From Calliopsis andreniformis (Eukaryota > Arthropoda > Insecta > Hymenoptera > Andrenidae): a stretch of 64,000 nucleotides of DNA. Of this stretch, positions 1-11,583 are shown piece by piece. The DNA lies in assembly GCF_051401765.1 (NCBI RefSeq), contig NW_027480493.1, positions 930,001 to 994,000 of the forward strand, in the 5' to 3' direction. The stretch's first letter is position 1. Every line of letters begins with the position of its first letter. The notes beneath the pieces are model-generated. The model saw only the letters and a list, made by a program, of their open reading frames with translations, did no database searches and had not been told where the DNA came from. A program made the translations under genes and the position numbers.

Positions 1-138
1 TATTTGAGGATTGAGTATTGGGGATTGAGGATTGAAGATTGAGGATTGTGGATTCAGGATTAAAGATTGAGTATTGAGGATTGAAGATTGAGAATTGAGG
101 ATTGAGGATTGAACATTGAGGACTGAGTGTTGATGGTT

Positions 139-306
139 GAGTGATGAGAATTGATGTTTGTGGATGGAGATTTGAAGAATGCAGATTAAGTATTGAGTAT
201 TGAAAGCTGTGAATTGACGATATTCTATTGGGTATTGAGGATTGTCACCTGATTGTTGAGGACTGAGGGCTGAAGATTGAGGATTCAGGATTGAGGATTC
301 AGAATT
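139..306 (+). repeat. L element, p subtype (type copy)
   Basis: This is the type copy of the p subtype. It is told apart by GTGGATG where others have GTGGATA, by GAAGAAT before GCAGATT, by AAGTATT, by GAAAGCT, and by GTCACCT where others have TACAACT or a similar unit. Its tail reads GAGGATT CAGAATT instead of GAGGATC CAGGATT. The same subtype recurs with GATGAG at 5696, 11726 and 18643 in family A and at 29603, 35920, 43951, 50448 and 63187 in family B. Its presence in both families shows that they share ancestry or have exchanged sequence. Confidence 0.9.
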
Positions 307-1410
307 GAGGTTTGAGGACTGAGGATTGAGGATTGAGGATTGAAGATTGAGTATTGAGGACTGAAGATTGAGGATTGAGGATTGAGGATTGTGGATTGAG
401 GATGATGGCTGAGGGTTGAGGATTGACGTTTAAGGACTGAGGACTGAGGATTGAGGATTGAGAATTGAGGATTGTGGATCGAGGATTGAAGATTGAGGAT
501 TGGGTATTGAGGATTGAAGAATGAGGATTGAGGATTGAGGATTGAGGATTGAGGATTGAAGATTGAGTATTGTGGATTGAAGATTGATGATTGAGGATTG
601 TGGATTGAGGATTGAGGATTGAACATTGAGGACTGAGTGTTGAGGGTTGAGTGATGAGAATTGGTGTTTGTGGATAGAGGTTTGAAGATTGCAGATTGAG
701 CATTGAGTATTGAAAACTGTGAATTGAGGATATTCTATTGAGGGTTGAGTATTGGCAACTGATTGTTGAGGGCTGAGGGCTGAAAATTGAGGATACAGGA
801 TTGAGGATTCTGAATTGAGGTTTGAGGACTGAGGATTGAGGGTTGAAGATTGATTATTGAGGATTGAAGATTGAAGATTGAGGATTGAGGAATGAGGATT
901 GAGGATGAGGGCTGAGGGTTGAGGATTGAGGTTTGAGGATTGAGGACTGAGCGTTGAGGATTGAGGATTGATGATTGAGCATTGAGGATTGAAGATTGAG
1001 GATTGAGGATTGAGGTTTGAGGATTGAGGATTGAAGATTGAGGATTGGGGACTGAGTGTTGAGGGTTGAGTGATGAGAATTGATGTTTGTGGATAGAGAT
1101 TTAAAGATAGCAGATTGAGTATTGAGTATTGAAAACTGTGAATTGATGATATTCTATTGAGGATTGAGAATTGACAACTGATTTTTGAGAACTGAGGTCT
1201 GAAGATTGAGGATTCAGGATTGAGGTTTGAGTACTGAGGATTGAGGATTGAGGATTGAGGATTGAGGATTGAGGAATGAAGATTGAGGATTGAAGATTGA
1301 GGATTGGGTATTGCTGACTGAACATTGAGGATTGAGGATTGACGATTGAGTATTGAGGATTGAGGACTGAAGGTTGAATATTGATGATTGAAGATTGAGG
1401 ATTGAGGATT

Positions 1411-4406
1411 GACGATTGAGGATTCAGTATTGAGGACTGAGAATTGAGGATAGAGGATTGAAGGTTGAGTATTGAGGATTGAAGATTGAGGATTGAGGAT
1501 TGAGGATTGAGGATTGACTATGAGGGCTGAGGGTTGAGGATTGAGGTTTGAGGACTGAGGACTGAGGATTGAGGATTGAGAATTGAGGATTGAGGATTGA
1601 GGATTGAAGATTGAGGATTGGGTATTGAGGATCGAAGACTGAGGATTGAGGATTGAGGATTGAGGATTGAGGATTGAAGATTGAGGATTGAGGATTGAGG
1701 ATTGAGGATTGAAGATTGAGTATTGAGGATTGAAGATTGAGGATTGAGGATTGAGGATTGATGATTGAGTATTGAGGATTGAAGATTGAGGATTGAGGAT
1801 TGAGGATTGAGGACTGAGGATTGATGATTGAGGATTGATGATTGAGTATTGAGGATTGAAGATTGAGGATTGAGGATTGAGGATTAAGGATTGAGTGTTG
1901 AGGATTGAGAATTGAGGATTGAGGGTTGAAGATTGTGTATTCAGGATTGAAGATTGAGGATTGAGGATTGAGGATTGAGGATTGACGATGAGGGCTGAGG
2001 GTTGAGGATTGAGATTTGAGGACTGTGGACTGAGGATTGAGGATTGAGAATTGAGTATTGAGGACTGAAGATTGAGGATTGAGGATTGAGGATTGTGGAT
2101 TGAGGATGATGGCTGAGGGTTGAGGATTGACGTTTAAGGACTGAGGACTGAGGATTGAGGATTGAGAATTGAGGATTGTGGATCGAGGATTGAAGATTGA
2201 GGATTGGGTATTGAGGTTTGAAGATTGAGGATTTTGGATTGAGGATTGAGGATTGAGTATTGAACATTGAGGATTGGGGATTGAGGATTGACGATTGAGG
2301 ATTCAGTATTGAGGATTGAGAATTGAGGATTGAGGATTGAAGGTTGAGTATTGAGGATTGAAGATTGAGGATTGAGGATTGAGGATTGAGGATTGACTAT
2401 GAGGGCTGAGGGCCGAGGATTGAGGTTTGAGGACTGAGGACTGAGGATTGAGGATTGAGAATTGAGGATTGAGGATTGAGGATTGAAGATTGAGGATTGG
2501 GTATTGAGGATCGAAGACTGAGGATTGACGATTGAGGATTGAGGATTGAGGATTGAAGATTGAGGATTGGGGATTGAGGATTGAGGATTGAAGATTGAGT
2601 ATTGAGGATTGAAGATTGAGGATTGAGGATTGAGGATTGATGATTGAGTATTGAGGATTGAAGACTGAGGATTGAGGATTGAGCATTGAGGACTGAGGAT
2701 TGATGATTGAGGATTGATGATTGAGTATTGAGGATTGAAGATTGAGGATTGAGGATTGAGGATTGAGGACTGAGGATTGATGATTGAGGATTGATGATTG
2801 AGTATTGAGGATTGAAGATTGAGGATTGAGGATTGAGGATTGAGGATTGAGTTTTGAGGATTGAGAATTGAGGATTGAGGGTTGAAGATTGTGTATACAG
2901 GATTGAAGATTGAGGATTGAGGATTGAGGATTGAGGATTGACGATGAGGGCTGAGGGTTGAGGATTGAGGTTTGAGGACTGAGGACTGAGGATTGAGGAT
3001 TGAGAATTGAGGATTGAGGATCGAGGATTGAAGATTGAGGATTGGGTATTGAGGATTGAAGAATGAGGATTCAGGATTGAGGACTGAGGATTTTGGATTG
3101 AAGATTGAGGATTGAGGATTGAGGATTGAGGTTTGAGTATTGAAGATTGAGTATTGAGGATTGAATGTAGGGGATTGAGGGTTGAGGATTGAGGATTGAG
3201 GATTGAAGATTGAGGACTGGGGACTGAGTATTGAGTGTTGAGTGATGAGAATTGGTGTTTGTGGATAGAGATTTAAAGATTGCAGATTGAGTATTGAGCA
3301 TTGAAAACTGTGAATTGATGATATTCTATTGAGGATTGAGAATTTACAACTGATTGTTGAGGACTGAGGTCTGAAGATTGAGGATTCAGGATTGAGGATC
3401 CAGGATTGAGGTTTGAGGACTGAGGACTGAGGATTGAGGATTGAGAATTGATGATTGAGTATTGAGGATTGAAGATTGAGGATTGAGGATTGAGTATTGA
3501 ACATTGAGGATTGGGGATTGAGGATTGACGATTGAGGATTCAGTATTGAGGATTGAGAATTGAGGATTGAGGATTGAGGGTTGAGTATTGAGGATTGAAG
3601 ATTGAGGATTGAGGATTGAGGATTGAGGATTGACTATGAGGGGTGAGGGTTGAGGATTGAGGTTTGAGGACAGAGAACTGAGGATTGAGGATTGAGAATT
3701 GAGGATTGAGGATTGAGGATTGAAGATTGAGGATTGGGTATTGAGGATCGAAGACTGAGGATTGAGGAATGAGGATTGAGGATTGAGGATTGAAGATTGA
3801 GGATTGAGGATTGAGGGTTGAGGATTGAAGATTGAGTATTGAGGATTGGAGATTGAGGATTGAGGATTGAGGATTGATGATTGAGTATTGAGGATTGAAG
3901 ATTGAGGATTGAGGATTGAGGATTGAGGACTGAGGATTGATGATTGAGGATTGATGATTGAGTATTGAGGATTGAAGATTGAGGACTGAGGATTGAGGAT
4001 TAATGATTGAGTGTTGAGGATTGAGAATTGAGGATTGAGGGTTGAAGATTGTGTATTCAGGATTGAAGATTGAGGATTGAGGATTGAGGATTGAGGATTG
4101 ACGATGAGGGCTGAGGGTTGAGTATTGAGGTTCGAGGACTGAGGACTGAGGATTGAGGATTGAGAATTGAGGATTGAGGATTGAGGATTGAAGATTGAGG
4201 ATTGGGTATTGAGGATTGAAGAATGAGGATTGAGGATTGAGGACTGAGGATTGAGGATTGAAGATTGAGGACTGAGGATTGAGGATTGAGGATTGAGGAT
4301 TGAGGATTGAGGATTGAAGATTGAGTATTGAGGTTTGAAGATTGAGGATTTTGGATTGAGGATTGAGGTTTGAGTATTGAACATTGAGGATTGGGGATTG
4401 AGGATT
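1411..4406 (+). repeat. Three S modules (879, 1,237 and 880 bp) inside A1
   Basis: The string GACGATTGAGGATTCAG marks the start of each module at 1411, 2290, 3527 and again at 4407. Each module carries in order GGTTGAGTATTGAGG, GACTATGAGGGCT, GGGTATTGAGGATCGAAG, paired GATGATT units, AAGATTGTGTATTCAGG or TATACAGG, GACGATGAGGGCT and ATTTTGGATTGAGG, and ends in GAACATTGAGGATTGGGG. The middle module is longer because it contains an L element at 3244 and its flanks. The second half of the array (for example 52,560-53,000) reuses parts of the same module. Confidence 0.85.
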
Positions 4407-5039
4407 GACGATTGAGGATTCAGTATTGAGGATTGAGAATTGAGGATTGAGGATTGAAGTTTGAGTATTGAGGATTGAAGATTGAGGATTGAGGATTGAG
4501 GATTGAGGATTGACTATGAGGGCTGAGGGCTGAGGATTGAGGTTTGAGGACTGAGGACTGAGAATTGAGGATTGAGGATTGAGGATTGAAGATTGAGGAT
4601 TGGGTATTGAGGATTGAAGAATGAGGATTGAGGATTGAGGATTGAAGACTGACGATTGAGGGTTGAGGATTGAGGATTGAGGATTGAGGATTGAGGATTG
4701 ATGATTGAGTATTGAGGATTGAAGGTTGAGGATTGAGGATTGAGGATTGAGGATTGAGGATTGAAGATTGAAGATTGGGGACTGAGTGTTGAGTGTTGAG
4801 TGATGAGAATTGCTGTTTGTGGATAGAGATTTAAAGATTGCAGGTTGAGTATTGTGTATTGAAAACTGTGAATTGATGAAATTCTATTGAGGATTAAGAA
4901 TTGACAACTGATTGTTGAGGACTGAGGTCTGAAGATTGAGGATTCAGGATTGAGGTTTCAGGATTGAGGTTTGAGGACTCAGGATTGAGGATTGAGGATT
5001 GAGGATTGAGGATTGAGGATTGAGGGTTGAAGATTGAGG

Positions 5040-5553
5040 ATTGGGTATTGCGGATTGAACATTGCGGATTGAGGACTGAGGATTGAATATTGAGGATTGA
5101 GGATTGAGGGTTGTGGATTGAGGACGAGGACTGAGGGTTGAGTATTCATGTTTGAGGTCAGAGGATTGAGGATTCAGGATTGAGGATTGAGGATTGAAGA
5201 TTGAATATTGATGATTGAAGATTGAGGATTGAGGATTGAGGGATGTGGATTGAGGACGAGGACTGATGGTTGAGTATTGATGTTTGAGGTCTGAGGATTG
5301 AGGATTGAGGGTTGAGGATTGGGTACTGAGGATTGAAGATTGGGGATTGAAGATTGAGGATTCAGGATTGAGGATTGAGGATTGCGGATTGAGGATTGAA
5401 GATTGAAGATTGAGGATTGAAGATTGAGGATTAAAGATTGAGTATTGAGGATTGATGATTGAGGATTGATGATTGAGGATTGAGGATTGAGGGTTGAGGA
5501 TTGAGGATTGAGTATTGAAGATTGAGGATTGATGATTGAGGATTGAGGATTGA
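5040..5553 (+). repeat. Tail module of HOR A1
   Basis: This stretch closes family A. It contains GGGTATTGCGGATT, GAACATTGCGGATT and two copies, 132 bp apart (5120 and 5252), of a segment with GTGGATT GAGGAC GAGGACT. The 132-bp offset is 19 units less one base, matching the single hexamer GAGGAC in it. The same tail ends A2 (about 11,070-11,583) and A3 (about 17,990-18,500). Confidence 0.8.
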
Positions 5554-8500
5554 TAATTGAGGATTGAGTATTGGGGATTGAGGATTGAAGATTGAGGATT
5601 GTGGATTCAGGATTAAAGATTGAGTATTGAGGATTGAAGATTGAGAATTGGGGATTGAGGATTGAACATTGAGGACTGAGTGTTGAGGGTTGAGTGATGA
5701 GAATTGATGTTTGTGGATGGAGATTTGAAGAATGCAGATTAAGTATTGAGAATTGAAAGCTGTGAATTGACGATATTCTATTGGGTATTGAGGATTGTCA
5801 CCTGATTGTTGAGGACTGAGGGCTGAAGATTGAGGATTCAGGATTGAGGATTCAGAATTGAGGTTTGAGGACTGAGGATTGAGGATTGAGGATTGAAGAT
5901 TGAGTATTGAGGACTGAAGATTGAGGATTGAGGATTGAGGATTGAGGATTGAGGATGATGGCTGAGGGTTGAGGATTGACGTTTAAGGACTGAGGACTGA
6001 GGATTGAGGATTGAGAATTGAGGATTGTGGATCGAGGATTGAAGATTGAGGATTGGGTATTGAGGATTGAAGAATGAGGATTGAGGATTGAGGATTGAGG
6101 ATTGAGGATTGAAGATTGAGTATTGTGGATTGAAGATTGATGATTGAGGATTGTGGATTGAGGATTGAGGATTGAACATTGAGGACTGAGTGTTGAGGGT
6201 TGAGTGATGAGAATTGGTGTTTGTGGATAGAGGTTTGAAGATTGCAGATTGAGCATAGAGCATTGAAAACTGTGAATTGAGGATATTCTATTGAGGGTTG
6301 AGTATTGGCAACTGATTGTTGAGGGCTGAGGGCTGAAAATTGAGGATACAGGATTGAGGATTCTGAATTGAGGTTTGAGGACTGAGGATTGAGGGCTGAA
6401 GATTGATTATTGAGGATTGAAGATTGAAGATTGAGGATTGAGGAATGAGGATTGAGGATGAGGGCTGAGGGTTGAGGATTGAGGTTTGAGGATTGAGGAC
6501 TGAGCATTGAGGATTGAGGATTGATGATTGAGCATTGAGGATTGAAGATTGAGGATTGAGGATTGAGGTTTGAGGATTGAGGATTGAAGATTGAGGATTG
6601 GGGACTGAGTGTTGAGGGTTGAGTGATGAGAATTGATGTTTGTGGATAGAGATTTAAAGATAGCAGATTGAGTATTGAGTATTGAAAACTGTGAATTGAT
6701 GATATTCTATTGAGGATTGAGAATTGACAACTGATTTTTGAGAACTGAGGTCTGAAGATTGAGGATTCAGGATTGAGGTTTGAGTACTGAGGATTGAGGA
6801 TTGAGGATTGAGGATTGAGGATTGAGGAATGAAGATTGAGGATTGAAGATTGAGGATTGGGTATTGCTGACTGAACATTGAGGATTGAGGATTGACGATT
6901 GAGTATTGAGGATTGAGGACTGAAGGTTGAATATTGATGATTGAAGATTGAGGATTGAGGATTGACGATTGAGGATTCAGTATTGAGGACTGAGAATTGA
7001 GGATAGAGGATTGAAGGTTGAGTATTGAGGATTGAAGATTGAGGATTGAGGATTGAGGATTGAGGATTGACTATGAGGGCTGAGGGTTGAGGATTGAGGT
7101 TTGAGGACTGAGGACTGAGGATTGAGGATTGAGAATTGAGGATTGAGGATTGAGGATTGAAGATTGAGGATTGGGTATTGAGGATCGAAGACTGAGGATT
7201 GAGGATTGAGGATTGAGGATTGAGGATTGAAGATTGAGGATTGAGGATTGAGGATTGAGGATTGAAGATTGAGTATTGAGGATTGAAGATTGAGGATTGA
7301 GGATTGAGGATTGATGATTGAGTATTGAGGATTGAAGATTGAGGATTGAGGATTGAGGATTGAGGACTGAGGATTGATGATTGAGGATTGATGATTGAGT
7401 ATTGAGGATTGAAGATTGAGGATTGAGGATTGAGGATTAAGGATTGAGTGTTGAGGATTGAGAATTGAGGATTGAGGGTTGAAGATTGTGTATTCAGGAT
7501 TGAAGATTGAGGATTGAGGATTGAGGATTGAGGATTGACGATGAGGGCTGAGGGTTGAGGATTGAGATTTGAGGACTGTGGACTGAGGATTGAGGATTGA
7601 GAATTGAGTATTGAGGACTGAAGATTGAGGATTGAGGATTGAGGATTGTGGATTGAGGATGATGGCTGAGGGTTGAGGATTGACGTTTAAGGACTGAGGA
7701 CTGAGGATTGAGGATTGAGAATTGAGGATTGTGGATCGAGGATTGAAGATTGAGGATTGGGTATTGAGGTTTGAAGATTGAGGATTTTGGATTGAGGATT
7801 GAGGATTGAGTATTGAACATTGAGGATTGGGGATTGAGGATTGACGATTGAGGATTCAGTATTGAGGATTGAGAATTGAGGATTGAGGATTGAAGGTTGA
7901 GTATTGAGGATTGAAGATTGAGGATTGAGGATGGAGGATTGAGGATTGACTATGAGGGCTGAGGGCCGAGGATTGAGGTTTGAGGACTGAGGACTGAGGA
8001 TTGAGGATTGAGAATTGAGGATTGAGGATTGAGGATTGAAGATTGAGGATTGGGTATTGAGGATCGAAGACTGAGGATTGACGATTGAGGATTGAGGATT
8101 GAGGATTGAAGATTGAGGATTGGGGATTGAGGATTGAGGATTGAAGATTGAGTATTGAGGATTGAAGATTGAGGATTGAGGATTGAGGATTGATGATTGA
8201 GTATTGAGGATTGAAGACTGAGGATTGAGGATTGAGCATTGAGGACTGAGGATTGATGATTGAGGATTGATGATTGAGTATTGAGGATTGAAGATTGAGG
8301 ATTGAGGATTGAGGATTGAGGACTGAGGATTGATGATTGAGGATTGATGATTGAGTATTGAGGATTGAAGATTGAGGATTGAGGATTGAGGATTGAGGAT
8401 TGAGTTTTGAGGATTGAGAATTGAGGATTGAGGGTTGAAGATTGTGTATACAGGATTGAAGATTGAGGATTGAGGATTGAGGATTGAGGATTGACGATGA

Positions 8501-11500
8501 GGGCTGAGGGTTGAGGATTGAGGTTTGAGGACTGAGGACTGAGGATTGAGGATTGAGAATTGAGGATTGAGGATCGAGGATTGAAGATTGAGGATTGGGT
8601 ATTGAGGATTGAAGAATGAGGATTCAGGATTGAGGACTGAGGATTTTGGATTGAAGATTGAGGATTGAGGATTGAGGATTGAGGTTTGAGTATTGAAGAT
8701 TGAGTATTGAGGATTGAATGTAGGGGATTGAGGGTTGAGGATTGAGGATTGAGGATTGAAGATTGAGGACTGGGGACTGAGTATTGAGTGTTGAGTGATG
8801 AGAATTGGTGTTTGTGGATAGAGATTTAAAGATTGCAGATTGAGTATTGAGCATTGAAAACTGTGAATTGATGATATTCTATTGAGGATTGAGAATTTAC
8901 AACTGATTGTTGAGGACTGAGGTCTGAAGATTGAGGATTCAGGATTGAGGATCCAGGATTGAGGTTTGAGGACTGAGGATTGAGGGTTGAGGATTGAGGT
9001 TTAAGAACTGAGGACTGAGGGTTGAGGATTGAGAATTGAGGATTGAGGATTGAGGATTGAAGATTGAGGATTGGGTATTGAGGATCGAAGACTGAGGATT
9101 GAGGATTGAGGATTGAGGATTGAGGATTGAAGATTGAGGATTGAGGATTGAGGATTGAGGATTGAAGATTGACTATTGAGGATTGAAGATTGAGGATTGA
9201 GGATTGAGGATTGATGATTGAGTATTGAGGATTGAAGATTGAGGATTGAGGATTGAGGATTGAGGACTGAGGATTGATGATTGAGGATTGATGATTGAGG
9301 ATTGAGGATTGAGGATTGAAGATTGAGGATTGAGGATTGAGGATTGAGTATTGAGGATTGAGAATTGAGGATTGAGGGTTGAAGATTGTGTATTCAGGAT
9401 TGAAGATTGAGGATTGAGGATTGAGGATTGAGGATTGAGGATTGAGGATTGAAGATTGAGTATTGAGGTTTGAAGATTGAGGATTTTGGATTGAGCATTG
9501 AGGATTGAGTATTGAACATTGAGGATTGGGGATTGAGGATTGACGATGAGGGCTGAGGGTTGAGGATTGAGGTTTGAGGACTGAGGACTGAGGATTGAGG
9601 ATTGAGAATTGAGGATTGAGGATTGAGGATTGAAGATTGAGGATTGGGTATTGAGGATCGAAGACTGAGGGTTGAGGATTGAGGATTGAGGATTGAGGAT
9701 TGAAGATTGAGGATTGAGGATTGAGGATTGAGGATTGAAGATTGAGTATTGAGGATTGAAGATTGAGGATTGAGGATTGAGGATTGATGATTGAGTATTG
9801 AGGATTGAAGATTGAGGATTGATGATTGAGGATTGAGGATTGATAATTGAGGATTGAGTATTGGGGATTGAGGATTGAAGATTGAGGATTGTGGATTCAG
9901 GATTAAAGATTGAGTATTGAGGATTGAAGATTGAGAATTGAGGATTGAGGATTGAAGATTGAGGATTGGGTATTGAGGATCGAAGACTGAGGATTGAGGA
10001 TTGAGGATTGAGGATTGAGGATTGAAGATTGAGGATTGAGGATTGAGGATTGAGGATTGAAGATTGACTATTGAGGATTGAAGATTGAGGATTGAGGATT
10101 GAGGATTGATGATTGAGTATTGAGGATTGAAGATTGAGGATTGAGCATTGAGGATTGAGGACTGAGGATTGATGATTGAGGATTGATGATTGAGGATTGA
10201 GGATTGAGGATTGAAGATTGAGGATTGAGGATTGAGGATTGAGTATTGAGGATTGAGAATTGAGGATTGAGGGTTGAAGATTGTGTATTCAGGATTGAAG
10301 ATTGAGGATTGAGGATTGAGGATTGAGGATTGAGGATTGAGGATTGAAGATTGAGTATTGAGGTTTGAAGATTGAGGATTTTGGATTGAGGATTGAGGAT
10401 TGAGTATTGAACATTGAGGATTGGGGATTGAGGATTGACGATTGAGGATTCAGTATTGAGGATTGAGAATTGAGGATTGAGGATTGAAGTTTGAGTATTG
10501 AGGATTGAAGATTGAGGATTGAGGATTGAGGATTGAGGATTGACTATGAGGGCTGAGGGCTGAGGATTGAGGTTTGAGGACTGAGGACTGAGAATTGAGG
10601 ATTGAGGATTGAGGATTGAAGATTGAGGATTGGGTATTGAGGATTGAAGAATGAGGATTGAGGATTGAGGATTGAAGACTGACGATTGAGGGTTGAGGAT
10701 TGAGGATTGAGGATTGAGGATTGAGGATTGATGATTGAGTATTGAGGATTGAAGGTTGAGGATTGAGGATTGAGGATTGAGGATTGAGGATTGAAGATTG
10801 AAGATTGGGGACTGAGTGTTGAGTGTTGAGTGATGAGAATTGCTGTTTGTGGATAGAGATTTAAAGATTGCAGGTTGAGTATTGTGTATTGAAAACTGTG
10901 AATTGATGAAATTCTATTGAGGATTAAGAATTGACAACTGATTGTTGAGGACTGAGGTCTGAAGATTGAGGATTCAGGATTGAGGTTTCAGGATTGAGGT
11001 TTGAGGACTCAGGATTGAGGATTGAGGATTGAGGATTGAGGATTGAGGATTGAGGGTTGAAGATTGAGGATTGGGTATTGCGGATTGAACATTGCGGATT
11101 GAGGACTGAGGATTGAATATTGAGGATTGAGGATTGAGGGTTGTGGATTGAGGACGAGGACTGAGGGTTGAGTATTCATGTTTGAGGTCAGAGGATTGAG
11201 GATTCAGGATTGAGGATTGAGGATTGAAGATTGAATATTAATGATTGAAGATTGAGGATTGAGGATTGAGGGATGTGGATTGAGGACGAGGACTGATGGT
11301 TGAGTATTGATGTTTGAGGTCTGAGGATTGAGGATTGAGGGTTGAGGATTGGGTACTGAGGATTGAAGATTGGGGATTGAAGATTGAGGATTCAGGATTG
11401 AGGATTGAGGATTGCGGATTGAGGATTGAAGATTGAAGATTGAGGATTGAAGATTGAGGATTAAAGATTGAGTATTGAGGATTGATGATTGAGGATTGAT

Positions 11501-11583
11501 GATTGAGGATTGAGGATTGAGGGTTGAGGATTGAGGATTGAGTATTGAAGATTGAGGATTGATGATTGAGGATTGAGGATTGA
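5554..11583 (+). repeat. HOR family A, copy A2 (6,030 bp)
   Basis: L elements lie at 5696, 6206, 6625, 8797 and 10832, giving 510-419-2172-2035-894. It matches A1 at offset 5,553 to about 8,980, then replaces the third S module of A1 with a different interior and rejoins near 10,404. The interior includes a misplaced fragment of the HOR start at 9808-9956. The net difference from A1 is +477 bp. The 880-bp S module seen at 3494-4373 of A1 is missing here. Confidence 0.9.
9808..9956 (+). repeat. Misplaced HOR-A start fragment inside A2
   Basis: About 150 bp, including GATAATTGAGGATTGAGTA and GATTCAGGATTAAAG, match the HOR start (5511-5660). They sit in the interior of A2, where A1 has no such sequence. 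The flanking module is re-entered afterwards: AAGACTGAGG at 9661 recurs at 9983, 322 bp (46 units) later. The same fragment is present in A3 at 15838-15986, so the rearrangement predates the split of A2 and A3. Confidence 0.82.

Larger units (their letters stand above)
1..5553 (+). repeat. HOR family A, copy A1 (5,553 bp)
   Basis: Position 1 aligns with 5554, 11584 and 18501, where the sequence continues TTGAGGATTGAGTATTGGGG with one or two mismatches upstream. L elements lie at 143, 653, 1072, 3244 and 4802, giving the barcode 510-419-2172-1558 and 894 to the next copy. The order is an L cluster, three S modules (1411-4406), an L element, and a tail from about 5040 rich in GTGGATT GAGGAC units. 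Against A2 it aligns at a constant offset of 5,553 from the start to about 3,430. The offset becomes 6,030 by about 4,380 because the interior differs. The left edge of the window cuts the array, so the boundary is a convention. Confidence 0.9.

Noticed and set aside
139..306. L element as a transposon, promoter or RNA gene
   Set aside because: It divides into heptamers in register with its flanks. It has no terminal inverted repeats, target duplications, A/B boxes or coding capacity.
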